Shown piece after piece: positions 51,727-59,914 of a DNA stretch of 64,000 bases. Each line of letters starts with the position of its first letter. The first letter of the stretch is position 1. The position numbers were made by a program, and so were the translations under genes. A model generated the notes under the pieces. That model searched no databases. It saw only the letters and a list, made by a program, of their open reading frames with translations, and was not told the DNA's origin. Where the stretch lies: NCBI GenBank assembly GCA_965222315.1, contig OZ244951.1, positions 2,604,001 to 2,668,000 of the forward strand, in the 5' to 3' direction. The DNA is from JACKII01 sp965222315. Its GTDB lineage: Bacteria > Pseudomonadota > Alphaproteobacteria > Bin95.

Positions 51727-52161
51727 TCAAGCCGCAATCGCCTTGCGCGTCTCGCCGATCATCAGCGCAGCCCGCGCTGCTTCCCGCCCCTTTTCCACGA
51801 AATGAGCCCGGAAAATGGCGTCGTGATGCTCCGTCTCCTGGTAGTTGTGCGGCGTCAGCGAGACGGACAGCACGGGCACGCCCGAATCCATCCCCGCCCG
51901 CATCAGGCCATCGACCACGGCCTGCGCCACGAATTCATGGCGGTAGATGCCGCCATCCACGACGAACGCCGCAGCGGCAACCGCCGCATAGCGCCCGGTT
52001 TCCGCCAGATTCCGTGCCAATAATGGCATCTCAAACGCCCCCGGCACGTCGAACACATCGACCTGGGCCGCAGGTATCAATTCACAAAAGCCATCCAGCG
52101 CACGGTCGACAATGTCGGCATGCCAATTGGCCTTGATGAAAGCGTAACGGGTGGGTGTCAT
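51727..52161 (-). CDS. ribH: 6,7-dimethyl-8-ribityllumazine synthase (RibH2 type)
   Basis: A 144-residue lumazine synthase, the penultimate enzyme of riboflavin synthesis. Key parts are RYAFIKANWHADIVDRALDG, VDVFDVPGAFEMPLLARNLA, the active-site segment VVDGGIYRHEFVAQAVVDGL and LSVSLTPHNYQETEHH. The GGIYRHEF form, in place of GxVIRGxTxH, marks the RibH2 (type II) group known from Brucella and other alphaproteobacteria, which form decamers. AGGAGATC precedes the ATG at 52161. It is controlled by the FMN riboswitch 80 nt upstream. Confidence 0.95.
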   Translation of the reverse strand: MTPTRYAFIKANWHADIVDRALDGFCELIPAAQVDVFDVPGAFEMPLLARNLAETGRYAAVAAAAFVVDGGIYRHEFVAQAVVDGLMRAGMDSGVPVLSVSLTPHNYQETEHHDAIFRAHFVEKGREAARAALMIGETRKAIAA

Positions 52162-52241
52162 CGGTGATCTCCTTTCAAGCAACACGACACGTCACCCAAG
52201 GCGATCACGGCAGCAAGACGCACCGGTGGCGCGGCTGGCGG

Positions 52242-52382
52242 CACGTTCTCTTCCATCCGGACTGTAACCGTCGGCCCAGGCATCTCACCTGATCAGCCCC
52301 TCTCGCCGGAGAGGGGGTCGCGGGCTCGCGGCTCGTGCCGCATACCGCCGGTGGGGACTTTCACCCCGCCCTGAGAACACCC
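52242..52382 (-). promoter_or_regulatory. FMN riboswitch (RFN element) upstream of ribH
   Basis: Read on the minus strand, the element starts at 52382 with TGTTCTCAGGGCGGGGTGAA, continues AGTCCCCACCGGCGGTA, GAGCCCGCGACCCC and GGTGAGATGCCTGGGCCGAC, and ends CAGTCCGGATGGAAGAGAAC at 52245. These are the conserved junction segments of the FMN riboswitch in correct order. The closing stem P1 is TTCTC/GAGAA. It should switch off ribH when FMN is plentiful. The variable arm (CCCTCTCCGGCGAGAGGGG) forms a stable hairpin. Confidence 0.97.
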
Positions 52383-52490
52383 TGATCCTGCCGGGCAGGC
52401 CCGCCCGTGGCAAGAGGCATTGCCGGTTTGCGCGCCGCAACGTTCGGTCCTACCCTCACGCTCTGTCATAAATTTCTGGGAATCGCCGCG

Positions 52491-53642
52491 ATGATCAAAC
52501 GCTTTGGCAGCCTGTTCGCCGGTCACATCGACCTGGGCGACATGGGCCAGGACGCCACCCCCGCCAACGAACGCCGCTATTCGAACGAGGAACTGGCCGG
52601 TGGTTTCGCCAAGGCAGAGGCCATGGCAATAGCCATGGACAAGCTCGGCTACGATTCTTTCTGGATGGCGGAGCATCACTTCCAGCACGAGGGCTACGAG
52701 GTCATCCCGAACCTGCCGCTGTTCTTCGTCCATCTCGCCCACGTGACGAAGAAACTGCGCTATGGCTGCGGATTCAACGTAACCCCCATGTGGCACCCGC
52801 TCCGGTTGGCGGAGGACTACGCAGTTGCGGACATCCTGACCAAAGGCCGGGTGATCTTCGGCATCGCCCGCGGCTATCATACCCGCGAGGTCGAGTCGCT
52901 CGGCGGCGTACTCCAGGACGCCGACGCCAACCGCGATCTGTTCGAGGAACAGGTGGAAATCATCCTGAAAGCTTTCCACGAAGAATCCTGGAGCCATAAG
53001 GGAAAGCACTACACCCTCCCCGAACGCATGCCATACCGCGGCTATGAGCTTGAGGAACTGACCCTCGTACCCCGTCCCCTGCGCCAGCCCGTGGAAACCT
53101 GGCAGCCGATCGTTAGCGCCAACCCGCGCGGCCTGGACTTCATGGCAAAGCACCAGATCAAGGGCATTGTCGGCGGCGGCTCCGCCCTGATGGCGGAGAA
53201 ACCCATCATCGCGTTCAAGGAAGCCTATGAGCGCGCTGGCCATGAAGTGGTGCCGGGTCAGAACCTGTGCCTCGGCCTGAACTTCCACATCGCCGAAACG
53301 CGGGAGAAAGCGATCAGGGAGGCCACCCCCTTCTTCGAAGAGCATCTGAAAATGTTCGCACCCCTCAACATGGTGCCGATGCCTCCTGCCGCCCTAGCCA
53401 AGTTGCAGACCCGTGGCCGCTGGGCGGAAGAGAAAATCCCCACGCTGGAGCGAGCCGTCGAAGCCGGCTCCTGGTACTGCGGCCCGCCTGAAGGGTTTGT
53501 CGAATACCTACAAGAGCTACAGGACCGCTATCCGGGTCTGGAGGACGTGAACGTCCAATCCAGCATGGGCACGCCGGGTGCGGTGATGATCGAGCAATTG
53601 ACCGCCTTCGCCGAGGGCGTCATGGGTAAGTTCGGCGGGTAG
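52491..53642 (+). CDS. Luciferase-like (LLM class) flavin-dependent monooxygenase
   Basis: A 383-residue LLM protein of the same EHHF subtype as the one at 4603-5871. It has MAMDKLGYDSFWMAEHHFQH, LRYGCGFNVTPMWHPLRLAE, AVADILTKGRVIFGIARGYH and AVEAGSWYCGPPEGFVEYLQ. It likely uses reduced FMN. I chose the ATG at 52491 (MIKRFGSLFAGHIDLGDM); 28 upstream residues in frame overlap the riboswitch edge and are not protein-like. It is divergent from ribH, and its promoter must lie in the riboswitch region. Confidence 0.93.
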   Translation: MIKRFGSLFAGHIDLGDMGQDATPANERRYSNEELAGGFAKAEAMAIAMDKLGYDSFWMAEHHFQHEGYEVIPNLPLFFVHLAHVTKKLRYGCGFNVTPMWHPLRLAEDYAVADILTKGRVIFGIARGYHTREVESLGGVLQDADANRDLFEEQVEIILKAFHEESWSHKGKHYTLPERMPYRGYELEELTLVPRPLRQPVETWQPIVSANPRGLDFMAKHQIKGIVGGGSALMAEKPIIAFKEAYERAGHEVVPGQNLCLGLNFHIAETREKAIREATPFFEEHLKMFAPLNMVPMPPAALAKLQTRGRWAEEKIPTLERAVEAGSWYCGPPEGFVEYLQELQDRYPGLEDVNVQSSMGTPGAVMIEQLTAFAEGVMGKFGG

Positions 53643-53663
53643 GCTCTGCCAAGCCCAAAGACC

Positions 53664-53766
53664 GGCGTCATTGCGAGTCCGGCGGCAAGCCATGCGAAGC
53701 AATCTCCTGAACCAGGCTCGCTGCCAAATCCAGAAGATTGCTTGGGCTTCGCCTCGCAGTGACGCC
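53664..53766. repeat. GTCATTGCGAG-type palindromic intergenic repeat
   Basis: GGCGTCATTGCGAG at 53664 and CTCGCAGTGACGCC at 53753-53766 are inverted arms with one mismatch. Between them are GAAGCAATCTCC and AGATTGCTT, an inner inverted pair. It is the same family as 335-451. It fills the gap between the LLM gene and the convergent solute-binding-like gene. Confidence 0.8.
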
Positions 53767-53793
53767 AACCAGGGAAAGGCGCGAAAGTCGCCC

Positions 53794-54522
53794 CTATGCG
53801 GCCGGCGCCACCGTCAGCCGCCCGGTCACGCCGAACTTGTCGATCAGCGCCTGCACCGTGCCATCCGCCTTCTTCTCCTCGATAAAGTCGGAAAGCAGCT
53901 TGAAGCCCGCATCCCGGCCCTTCTTGGTGCAGGACGCCTGCTGTACCGCCGTGAACTTGCCATCCAGGATGCGCCCGCCCGGCACTTTCTTCACATCGTC
54001 GATCAGCTTCGGTCGCAAGCCGGCGAGCGCGTCCATCTTCTCGTTCATGAACAGGTCGAAAGAAGCATCCAGGCCGCTAACCCGGTGCACGGTCGCGTGC
54101 TTGATGTTACGCTCCAGCCACAGGTCGTAGGCGGCACGCGCTGAAACCGCGATGGTGGTGCCTTCGCTGTCCACCTCTTCCGGCGTCTGAAACTTGGAAC
54201 CCTCGGGCACGAGGTAGGTCGCCTCGATCTCCACGTAGGCCGCGGTGAAGTTTACATACGTCGCGCGCTGGGGCTCGGCACCGACAAAGCCCACATCCCA
54301 AAGATCATCGGCGGAAGAGTCCGCCAGCGCCCCAGGATTCGGATAGGGATGATACTCCACCGGCACGCCCAGCCGCTCCGCAAACAGCGCGGCCATCGAG
54401 GGCGCCACGCCCTCCGGGTCGCCGGACGCGGTCTTGCCGGTCACCAGCAGGAAATTGCTCATATTGATGGCGGCGCGCAGCGTGCCGGTCGGCGCCAGTT
54501 CAGCGGCAAGGGGATGGGACAT
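53794..54522 (-). CDS. Family 3 solute-binding-like protein without signal peptide
   Basis: A 242-residue protein with the SBP_bac_3 (amino-acid binding) fold: GTLRAAINMSNFLLVTGKTA, GVAPSMAALFAERLGVPVEY, the WDVGFVGAEPQRATYVNFTA hinge and ASFDLFMNEKMDALAGLRPK. Unlike transported binding proteins it starts directly with MSHPLAAELAPTGTLRAAIN and has no hydrophobic leader. So it is probably cytoplasmic, or the real start is elsewhere; upstream there is no in-frame leader. No ABC permease genes are adjacent. It could be a cytoplasmic enzyme-like relative such as a cyclohexadienyl dehydratase-type protein. Confidence 0.82.
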   Translation of the reverse strand: MSHPLAAELAPTGTLRAAINMSNFLLVTGKTASGDPEGVAPSMAALFAERLGVPVEYHPYPNPGALADSSADDLWDVGFVGAEPQRATYVNFTAAYVEIEATYLVPEGSKFQTPEEVDSEGTTIAVSARAAYDLWLERNIKHATVHRVSGLDASFDLFMNEKMDALAGLRPKLIDDVKKVPGGRILDGKFTAVQQASCTKKGRDAGFKLLSDFIEEKKADGTVQALIDKFGVTGRLTVAPAA

Positions 54523-54587
54523 GGAGGCGTTTCCTCAGGCAATATTGAAAACAGAGTGTTGGTAGGCGCGTTTATCCCCCATCGCCC

Positions 54588-56126
54588 CTAGTCGGGCAAG
54601 GTATCCAGCGCACTCTCACCGGCGGCGTAGGTATAGGGCCAGCGCTGCACCGGCGGATACATCTCATCCAGCCGACGGGAATGTCCGTCGGCTCCGACGA
54701 TACGGCAGTGCTCCCGCCGGAACATCCGGGGCTCGGCGATCCCGCAGGAATGCGCGATCACGGCCAATTCGTGGTGCATATGCTCCGCATAGTTTTTTAC
54801 CCGCACGGCCTTGTCCCGAGGGTCGAGCCCCCGTTGCAACTTGGGATTATGGGTGGTGACGCCGGTGGGGCAGGTGTTCTTGTTGCATTGCAGCGCCTGG
54901 ATACAGCCGAGCGCGAACATGAAGCCACGGGCCGACGTCACGAAATCCGCACCGGCACAGAGCGCCCAGGCCGCCTCCGCAGGCGTGACGAGCTTGCCGC
55001 TCGCCACAATCCTGATCCGGTCTTTCAGGCCATGCTCAATCAGCTTGTCCGCGAGCAGCGGCAGGCTTTCCTTGATCGGCAACCCTACATAATCGATCAG
55101 GCTCATGGGCGCGGCTCCCGTGCCGCCGTCGCCGCTATCCAGGGTGATGAAGTCCGGCGCCGATTCGATGCCACGCCGGTGAACCTCCTGGAACAGCTCG
55201 TCAAGCCAGTCAAATGTGCTGATGACGGCCTTGAAGCCGGTAGGCTTGCCGGAAACATCCCGGACGCGTCCGATCAGGTCCAGCAATTCGCTGGAATTGT
55301 TCACGTCCCGGTGCCGGTTCGGACTGATAGAGGCCTTGCCTGGCGGAATGCCCCGGATCAGCGCAATTTCCTCGGTCACCTTCTCCGCCGGCAGGATGCC
55401 TCCCTTGCCGGGCTTCGCGCCCTGGCTGAGCTTGACCTCGAACATTTTGACCTGTTCGTGCCCGGAGACAATCCGCAACCGCTCATCCGACAAGTCGCCA
55501 TTCTCATCGCACACACCATACTTGGCAGTGCCAATCTGAAAAACGATGTCCGCGCCACCCTCCAGATGAAACGACGACAATCCACCCTCGCCTGTGTTCA
55601 ACCAGACGCCCGCCTCCCGCGCACCGTTCGACAGCGCAAGCGTGGCCGGGCGGGAAATCGCGCCGTAGCTCATGCCCGAAATATTGAACACCGATGTCGC
55701 AACATAAGGCCGCTGCGCATAGGGTCCGATGGTCATCGGCGACAGCGGCACCGCGTTCTCGTCCAGAATGGCGTAGGGGCTGTTGACGAACAGGCTCTGT
55801 CCGACCGGGCGCAGATCACGGGTCGAGCCGAAAGCGACGGTCGTATCCACCCTCTTCGCTGCCCGGTAGACATAGCTCCGCTCCGCCCGGTTGAACGGCA
55901 TCTCCTCCCGGTCCAGGGCAAAAAAGTACTGCCGGAAAAACTCGCCCAGGCCCTCAAAGAAATAGCGCAGCCGCCCGACTACGGGGAAATTCCGCCTTAC
56001 CGCATGTTCGGTCTGGGTGACGTCGATGACATAGAGTACAGTCAGCCCGATCGCGCCAACGCCGACCGCGAGAATGAACAAGTATGCCATGAACTCCAGG
56101 ATCGCGAACAGGGTATCCACTTCCAT
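54588..56126 (-). CDS. FMN-binding glutamate synthase-like protein
   Basis: A 512-residue protein. One N-terminal membrane helix (about 8-33, FMAYLFILAVGVGAIGLTVL) is followed by a GltB2-type TIM barrel. Marks are GMSYGAISRPATLALSNGAR, NTGEGGLSSFHLEGGADIVF, KPGKGGILPAEKVTEEIALI and DSGDGGTGAAPMSLIDYVGL. The Cys run near the end (QALQCNKNTCPTGVTTHNPK) matches the glutamate-synthase iron-sulfur loop. Such stand-alone, membrane-tethered domains lack the glutaminase part; their reaction is not established. Confidence 0.92.
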   Translation of the reverse strand: MEVDTLFAILEFMAYLFILAVGVGAIGLTVLYVIDVTQTEHAVRRNFPVVGRLRYFFEGLGEFFRQYFFALDREEMPFNRAERSYVYRAAKRVDTTVAFGSTRDLRPVGQSLFVNSPYAILDENAVPLSPMTIGPYAQRPYVATSVFNISGMSYGAISRPATLALSNGAREAGVWLNTGEGGLSSFHLEGGADIVFQIGTAKYGVCDENGDLSDERLRIVSGHEQVKMFEVKLSQGAKPGKGGILPAEKVTEEIALIRGIPPGKASISPNRHRDVNNSSELLDLIGRVRDVSGKPTGFKAVISTFDWLDELFQEVHRRGIESAPDFITLDSGDGGTGAAPMSLIDYVGLPIKESLPLLADKLIEHGLKDRIRIVASGKLVTPAEAAWALCAGADFVTSARGFMFALGCIQALQCNKNTCPTGVTTHNPKLQRGLDPRDKAVRVKNYAEHMHHELAVIAHSCGIAEPRMFRREHCRIVGADGHSRRLDEMYPPVQRWPYTYAAGESALDTLPD

Positions 56127-56287
56127 GGACGTTTCCTTTGCTTGTGTCTGACGGTGCTGGACAGCCCATGCATAGCCTAGTCAGGGCCGAAACGGCAATC
56201 ACAGGGGCGCACCGGGCCGTCTATTTCTGCTTGCTCTGACATAAAAGTGTTAAGCCAAATTTCTAACGGTTAACGATCTCTTTCTAA

Positions 56288-56315
56288 TTGAATTTAGAAA
56301 CTGGTATGATATATT
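56288..56315 (+). promoter_or_regulatory. Possible promoter of the 56362 gene
   Basis: TTGAAT (56288-56293) and TATATT (56310-56315) are 16 bp apart in an AT-rich stretch. They leave a leader of about 40 nt before the ATG at 56362. Confidence 0.45.
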
Positions 56316-56361
56316 GACTGGTAGATGGATTTGCGATCAACGCCTCCATAGGAGAGTTGCG

Positions 56362-56976
56362 ATGTATAAGAGTTTGTTTGGTGCAGTTTTTTCGATCGGT
56401 CTTCTGGTCGGCACCGCCACGTCCGCGTCTGCCGCACTGGTCCCGACGTCGCCGAGTTGCGGCAACACCGGTGCATGGGCAGCCATCACGCCTGGTTACG
56501 CAGCGTGCCTTGGCTCTTTTGACGGTACTGATACGACCCAGCAGGCCGATGTACTGCCCGCCATGACTTCCGGTTTCGTTGGCTCTACCGGCCTCGGCAC
56601 TTGGACGCTGGACGAGTCGATCCCCGGCAACGGCTCCGGGACGCTTATTGCCTCCTCCGCTGGCTCTGCCGGTGGTCCGATTAATTTTGCCTCGCCCCTG
56701 ACCGGCTTTTTCAGCCTCGCTTTGACCAGTGGCAACCAGTTCAGTCTCTATCTGTTTGACGCGACGAGCGCTTCGATCGCCAGCATCAACTATACGACGG
56801 CGGGTGCCTTCATCGACGGCAACGGCAGGCGTCAGGATCTAACGGAGCTGTCGCTTTACTCGTTCCAGGCCGGCGGCCCCGACCCCGAAGCCATTCCCCT
56901 ACCCGCCACCGGCGTTCTGCTGGGCGGTGGCATGGTTCTCGCCGGGCTCATTGCCAGGCGCCGTGCGAAGAAGTAA
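56362..56976 (+). CDS. Secreted protein with VPLPA-type C-terminal sorting signal
   Basis: A 204-residue protein. The signal peptide MYKSLFGAVFSIGLLVGTAT is followed by SASA, then a Gly/Ser/Thr-rich beta domain with one Cys pair (SPSCGNTG and AACLGS). The C-terminal sorting signal is IPLPATGVLLGGGMVLAGLI then RRRAKK. It is the second such protein in the window, after 50521. The start is set at 56362 because TAGGAGAG precedes it. It is likely exported and processed by an exosortase encoded elsewhere. Confidence 0.88.
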   Translation: MYKSLFGAVFSIGLLVGTATSASAALVPTSPSCGNTGAWAAITPGYAACLGSFDGTDTTQQADVLPAMTSGFVGSTGLGTWTLDESIPGNGSGTLIASSAGSAGGPINFASPLTGFFSLALTSGNQFSLYLFDATSASIASINYTTAGAFIDGNGRRQDLTELSLYSFQAGGPDPEAIPLPATGVLLGGGMVLAGLIARRRAKK

Positions 56977-57018
56977 GGGTTGAAACCAACCATCAAGCTC
57001 TCCTTAGAGTTTGGTTGA

Positions 57019-57049
57019 AAGGGAGTGGCAAACGCCGCTCCCTTTTTTG
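57019..57049 (+). terminator. Rho-independent terminator after the 56362 gene
   Basis: GGGAGTGGC (57021-57029) pairs with GCCGCTCCC across loop AAAC (one G-T pair) and is followed by TTTTTTG. It lies just before the end of the convergent nitronate-monooxygenase-like gene. Confidence 0.88.
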
Positions 57050-57054
57050 TTGGA

Positions 57055-58185
57055 TCAGCGCAATCCCAACGCCTGGAAACGCTCGGCCAGCACCCGATCC
57101 GTACCGGCGATCAGGTCCGCCATGATCTCCGCCGCCGGACGGACGGACTTGATCATGCCGATACCTTGCCCCGCAAAACCCGGATTCACGTCCTGCGAGC
57201 GGCCCGCCAGATTCGCCGCGGTCAGGGCCGGGCGGGAAATCTGGCCCTGAAACGGCATGGTCAACGGCTCGTTGTCACTCTCTTCCCAGAGCTTGGTCCA
57301 TTTGGACTTGATCATGCGCGCCGGCTTGCCGGTGACCGAGCGGGAGACGATAGTGCCTTCTTCGTTTGATTCGACGATGGCTTGTTTCTGCCCGTCAAAG
57401 ATGCCTGCCTCGACGCTCGCCAGGAACGCCGACCCGACCCAAACGCCGGACGCGCCCAGCATCATCGCCGCCGCGATGCCTCGCCCGTCGGAGATCCCGC
57501 CCGCACCGATCACCGGCACTTTGTCACCGACAGCATCAACCACCTGCGGGATCAGCGCCAGCGTGCCGATGGGGGAGTTGTGGCCGCCGCCGTCATGGCC
57601 TTGCGCCACCACCGCATCGATGCCCACAGGCACAACCTGGAGCGCGTGCCGCACCGTGCCGACGACGCATAGCACCTTGGTCCCATTCGCCTTCAACCGC
57701 TCCATCCAGGGCCCAGGGCTGCCTAGGCCACTGGCATAGACCGCCACTTTTTCCTCGATAATCACGTCCATCTGCGCTTCGAAGAACTCCTTCGACATCA
57801 TGGGCGGTCCGTCCGGCTCCGGCCAGACATCCTTCGGATCGGCAGGCGCAATCCCCTCTCGCGCCAAAAACTCACCGGCGAATTCCTGCAACTCCGGCAC
57901 AAGGTCTTGCGGCAGCGGCCCGTTGCTCGGCGCTTTCAGATTAGTGCCCCTGCGCACCGAGGCTGGCAGCAGCGTATCGACGCCGAACGGCTTGTCGGTC
58001 AGAGAGCGCGTGCGCTGGATCCATTCCCGCAATTGCCGCGGCCCGGCGCCGGCACAACCTAGTATTCCCAGGCCACCGGCATTGGACACCGCTGCTGCGA
58101 GTTCTGGTGTGCTTGCCGTGCCCATCCCTGCCAGCAGAATCGGGTGTTCAATCCCGAACAGGTCGCAGACTTTGGTGTGTGGCAT
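57055..58185 (-). CDS. Nitronate monooxygenase (NPD) family flavoprotein
   Basis: A 376-residue FMN TIM barrel of the 2-nitropropane-dioxygenase/FabK family: FGIEHPILLAGMGTASTPEL, NAGGLGILGCAGAGPRQLRE, VVAQGHDGGGHNSPIGTLAL and VIGAGGISDGRGIAAAMMLG. The GHDGGGH segment carries the family's usual catalytic-region His. It would oxidise alkyl nitronates or act on a related enoyl substrate. It is a single gene. Confidence 0.93.
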   Translation of the reverse strand: MPHTKVCDLFGIEHPILLAGMGTASTPELAAAVSNAGGLGILGCAGAGPRQLREWIQRTRSLTDKPFGVDTLLPASVRRGTNLKAPSNGPLPQDLVPELQEFAGEFLAREGIAPADPKDVWPEPDGPPMMSKEFFEAQMDVIIEEKVAVYASGLGSPGPWMERLKANGTKVLCVVGTVRHALQVVPVGIDAVVAQGHDGGGHNSPIGTLALIPQVVDAVGDKVPVIGAGGISDGRGIAAAMMLGASGVWVGSAFLASVEAGIFDGQKQAIVESNEEGTIVSRSVTGKPARMIKSKWTKLWEESDNEPLTMPFQGQISRPALTAANLAGRSQDVNPGFAGQGIGMIKSVRPAAEIMADLIAGTDRVLAERFQALGLR

Positions 58186-58330
58186 GGGTTGTTTCCTTTA
58201 TCTCTATATTGATTCCGGCAGCGTGGCGCAGGCCAAGGGGCGGGTCCAGCGCTTTCTCCCTCAAATCGGTGGCGCTGGCGGTTGATCTCCTTTGGTACTA
58301 TGGTTGCGGTCCCGTTGATCCGAGTAGTTC

Positions 58331-59878
58331 GTGACGACCGCAACCGCACCCCTTATTCCGACGACCTTCACCCCGGCAGCCAGATGGCTGGCGACGGCAG
58401 CGGCGTTGTCTGCGTTTTTCACGTCGATCTTTACGGGATCGATGACGAACGTGGCTATCCCGCACGTCATGGGCGCGTTTGGAGTCGGTCAGAGTCAGGC
58501 GCAGTTCCTCTCCACCGCCTTCCTCGCCATGAACACGACGGGATTGCTGGCCAGTTCTTGGGTCATCGCAAAGCTTGGCCAGCGGCCGACATTTGTCCTC
58601 ATCCTTGCCGTGTTCGCCAGTGCGTCGGTGGTGTGTTTCCTGGCGCCGGCCCTGGAGATCATGATTTTCGGGCGGGTGCTGCAGGGGTTTGCCGCCGGCC
58701 TGCTGCAGCCGCTTGTCATGCTGGTGCTCTTCCAGGTTTTCCCAATAGAGCGGCGCGGCTTGGCCATGGGCATGTTCTCCATGGGGGTCACCGTTGCGCT
58801 CGGGCTGGGGCCGTCCCTTGGCGGAATCATGATCGATACGGTCAGCTGGCGGGCGATATTCCTGATCCCTATCCCCGCCTGCGCCTTCGCCATCCTGCTC
58901 GGGATTCTGTTCTTACCGGCCGAAGAAAACCGGCTGCCGGCCGGAAACTTTGACTTTCTGGGTTTCGCGTTGATCAACGCGACTGTTTTCGGCTGGTTCA
59001 CGCTGCTGGGAAATGGGCAGAAATGGGGTTGGGCGTCTGATGATTTGACGATGGTGGCGGTATTCACGGCGATTGCGGGTATCAGCTTCATCCTGTCCCA
59101 GAAACGGCCTGGTGCTTCGCTGCTAGACCTCAGTCTTTTCCGGAACCGGGTGTTCGTCACGGTACTTTGCTGCTCGTTCCTGTTCGGCTTTGGCAATTTT
59201 GCCAGCGTCTACTCCTTCTCCATCTTCGGTCAGATCGTTCAAGGATTCACGCCAACGGTTGCAGGCTCCATGCTGCTGCCGGGCAGCCTGATATCCGCCG
59301 CTATTCTGCCCTTTGCTGGCCGTGTCTCAGACAGGTTCCCCGCCCCGATGGTGATGGTCTTTGGCTTGGTCATCATTGTTGCCAGCGTCTCGATGCTTAC
59401 CGGTGCCGATTCCAATACGGTTTTCTGGTACGTGGCGGCTTCCCTGGCGCTTGGCCGTATCGGCACCGCTTTCTCATCCCCAGCCGTGAACACCACGGCG
59501 ATGAGCGCGCTGTCACCGCAGGAAATGCGCCGCGGCGCCGGCGTGACGAACCTGTCGCTGATGCTGGGCGGCTCCACCGGCATTAGCGTCTACGTGCTGC
59601 TACTGGAGAATCGGATCGAGTTTCACGCGGCGCAACTCGGCGCTACCCAGACCTTCTCCAACTCTACGACCGTTGAGATGCTCGGCATGGTGACCGGACA
59701 ATTGGCCGGGACCGGCTTACCTGACTCCGTTCAGCAAGGTGTCGCGATGCACTATCTGACCGATGTGGTAACAGCCCAGGCCAACATGCTGGGATTCCAG
59801 GACGGCTTTTACTTCCTCACCTGTATCGCCCTCGGACCGTTGATTCCCGTGTTGTTCCTGCTGCGCAAACGGCGGTAG
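58331..59878 (+). CDS. DHA2-family (EmrB/QacA-like) MFS exporter
   Basis: A 515-residue, 14-helix drug/proton antiporter-type MFS protein. NVAIPHVMGAFGVGQSQAQF is motif D1-like, AKLGQRPTFVLILAVFASAS includes motif A, and GVTVALGLGPSLGGIMIDTV is motif C of exporters. The start is GTG at 58331. No membrane-fusion partner (EmrA) is adjacent, so it may act alone. A P450 gene follows 36 bp later and may be cotranscribed. Confidence 0.93.
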   Translation: MTTATAPLIPTTFTPAARWLATAAALSAFFTSIFTGSMTNVAIPHVMGAFGVGQSQAQFLSTAFLAMNTTGLLASSWVIAKLGQRPTFVLILAVFASASVVCFLAPALEIMIFGRVLQGFAAGLLQPLVMLVLFQVFPIERRGLAMGMFSMGVTVALGLGPSLGGIMIDTVSWRAIFLIPIPACAFAILLGILFLPAEENRLPAGNFDFLGFALINATVFGWFTLLGNGQKWGWASDDLTMVAVFTAIAGISFILSQKRPGASLLDLSLFRNRVFVTVLCCSFLFGFGNFASVYSFSIFGQIVQGFTPTVAGSMLLPGSLISAAILPFAGRVSDRFPAPMVMVFGLVIIVASVSMLTGADSNTVFWYVAASLALGRIGTAFSSPAVNTTAMSALSPQEMRRGAGVTNLSLMLGGSTGISVYVLLLENRIEFHAAQLGATQTFSNSTTVEMLGMVTGQLAGTGLPDSVQQGVAMHYLTDVVTAQANMLGFQDGFYFLTCIALGPLIPVLFLLRKRR

Positions 59879-59914
59879 AGTCCGGCAAACGCCAAACCTG
59901 CAGGAACGCCGCCC

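Noticed and set aside
54681..56180. 499-codon open frame opposite the glutamate-synthase-like gene
   Set aside because: It is an antisense frame of a clearly conserved flavoprotein and has no recognisable domains.
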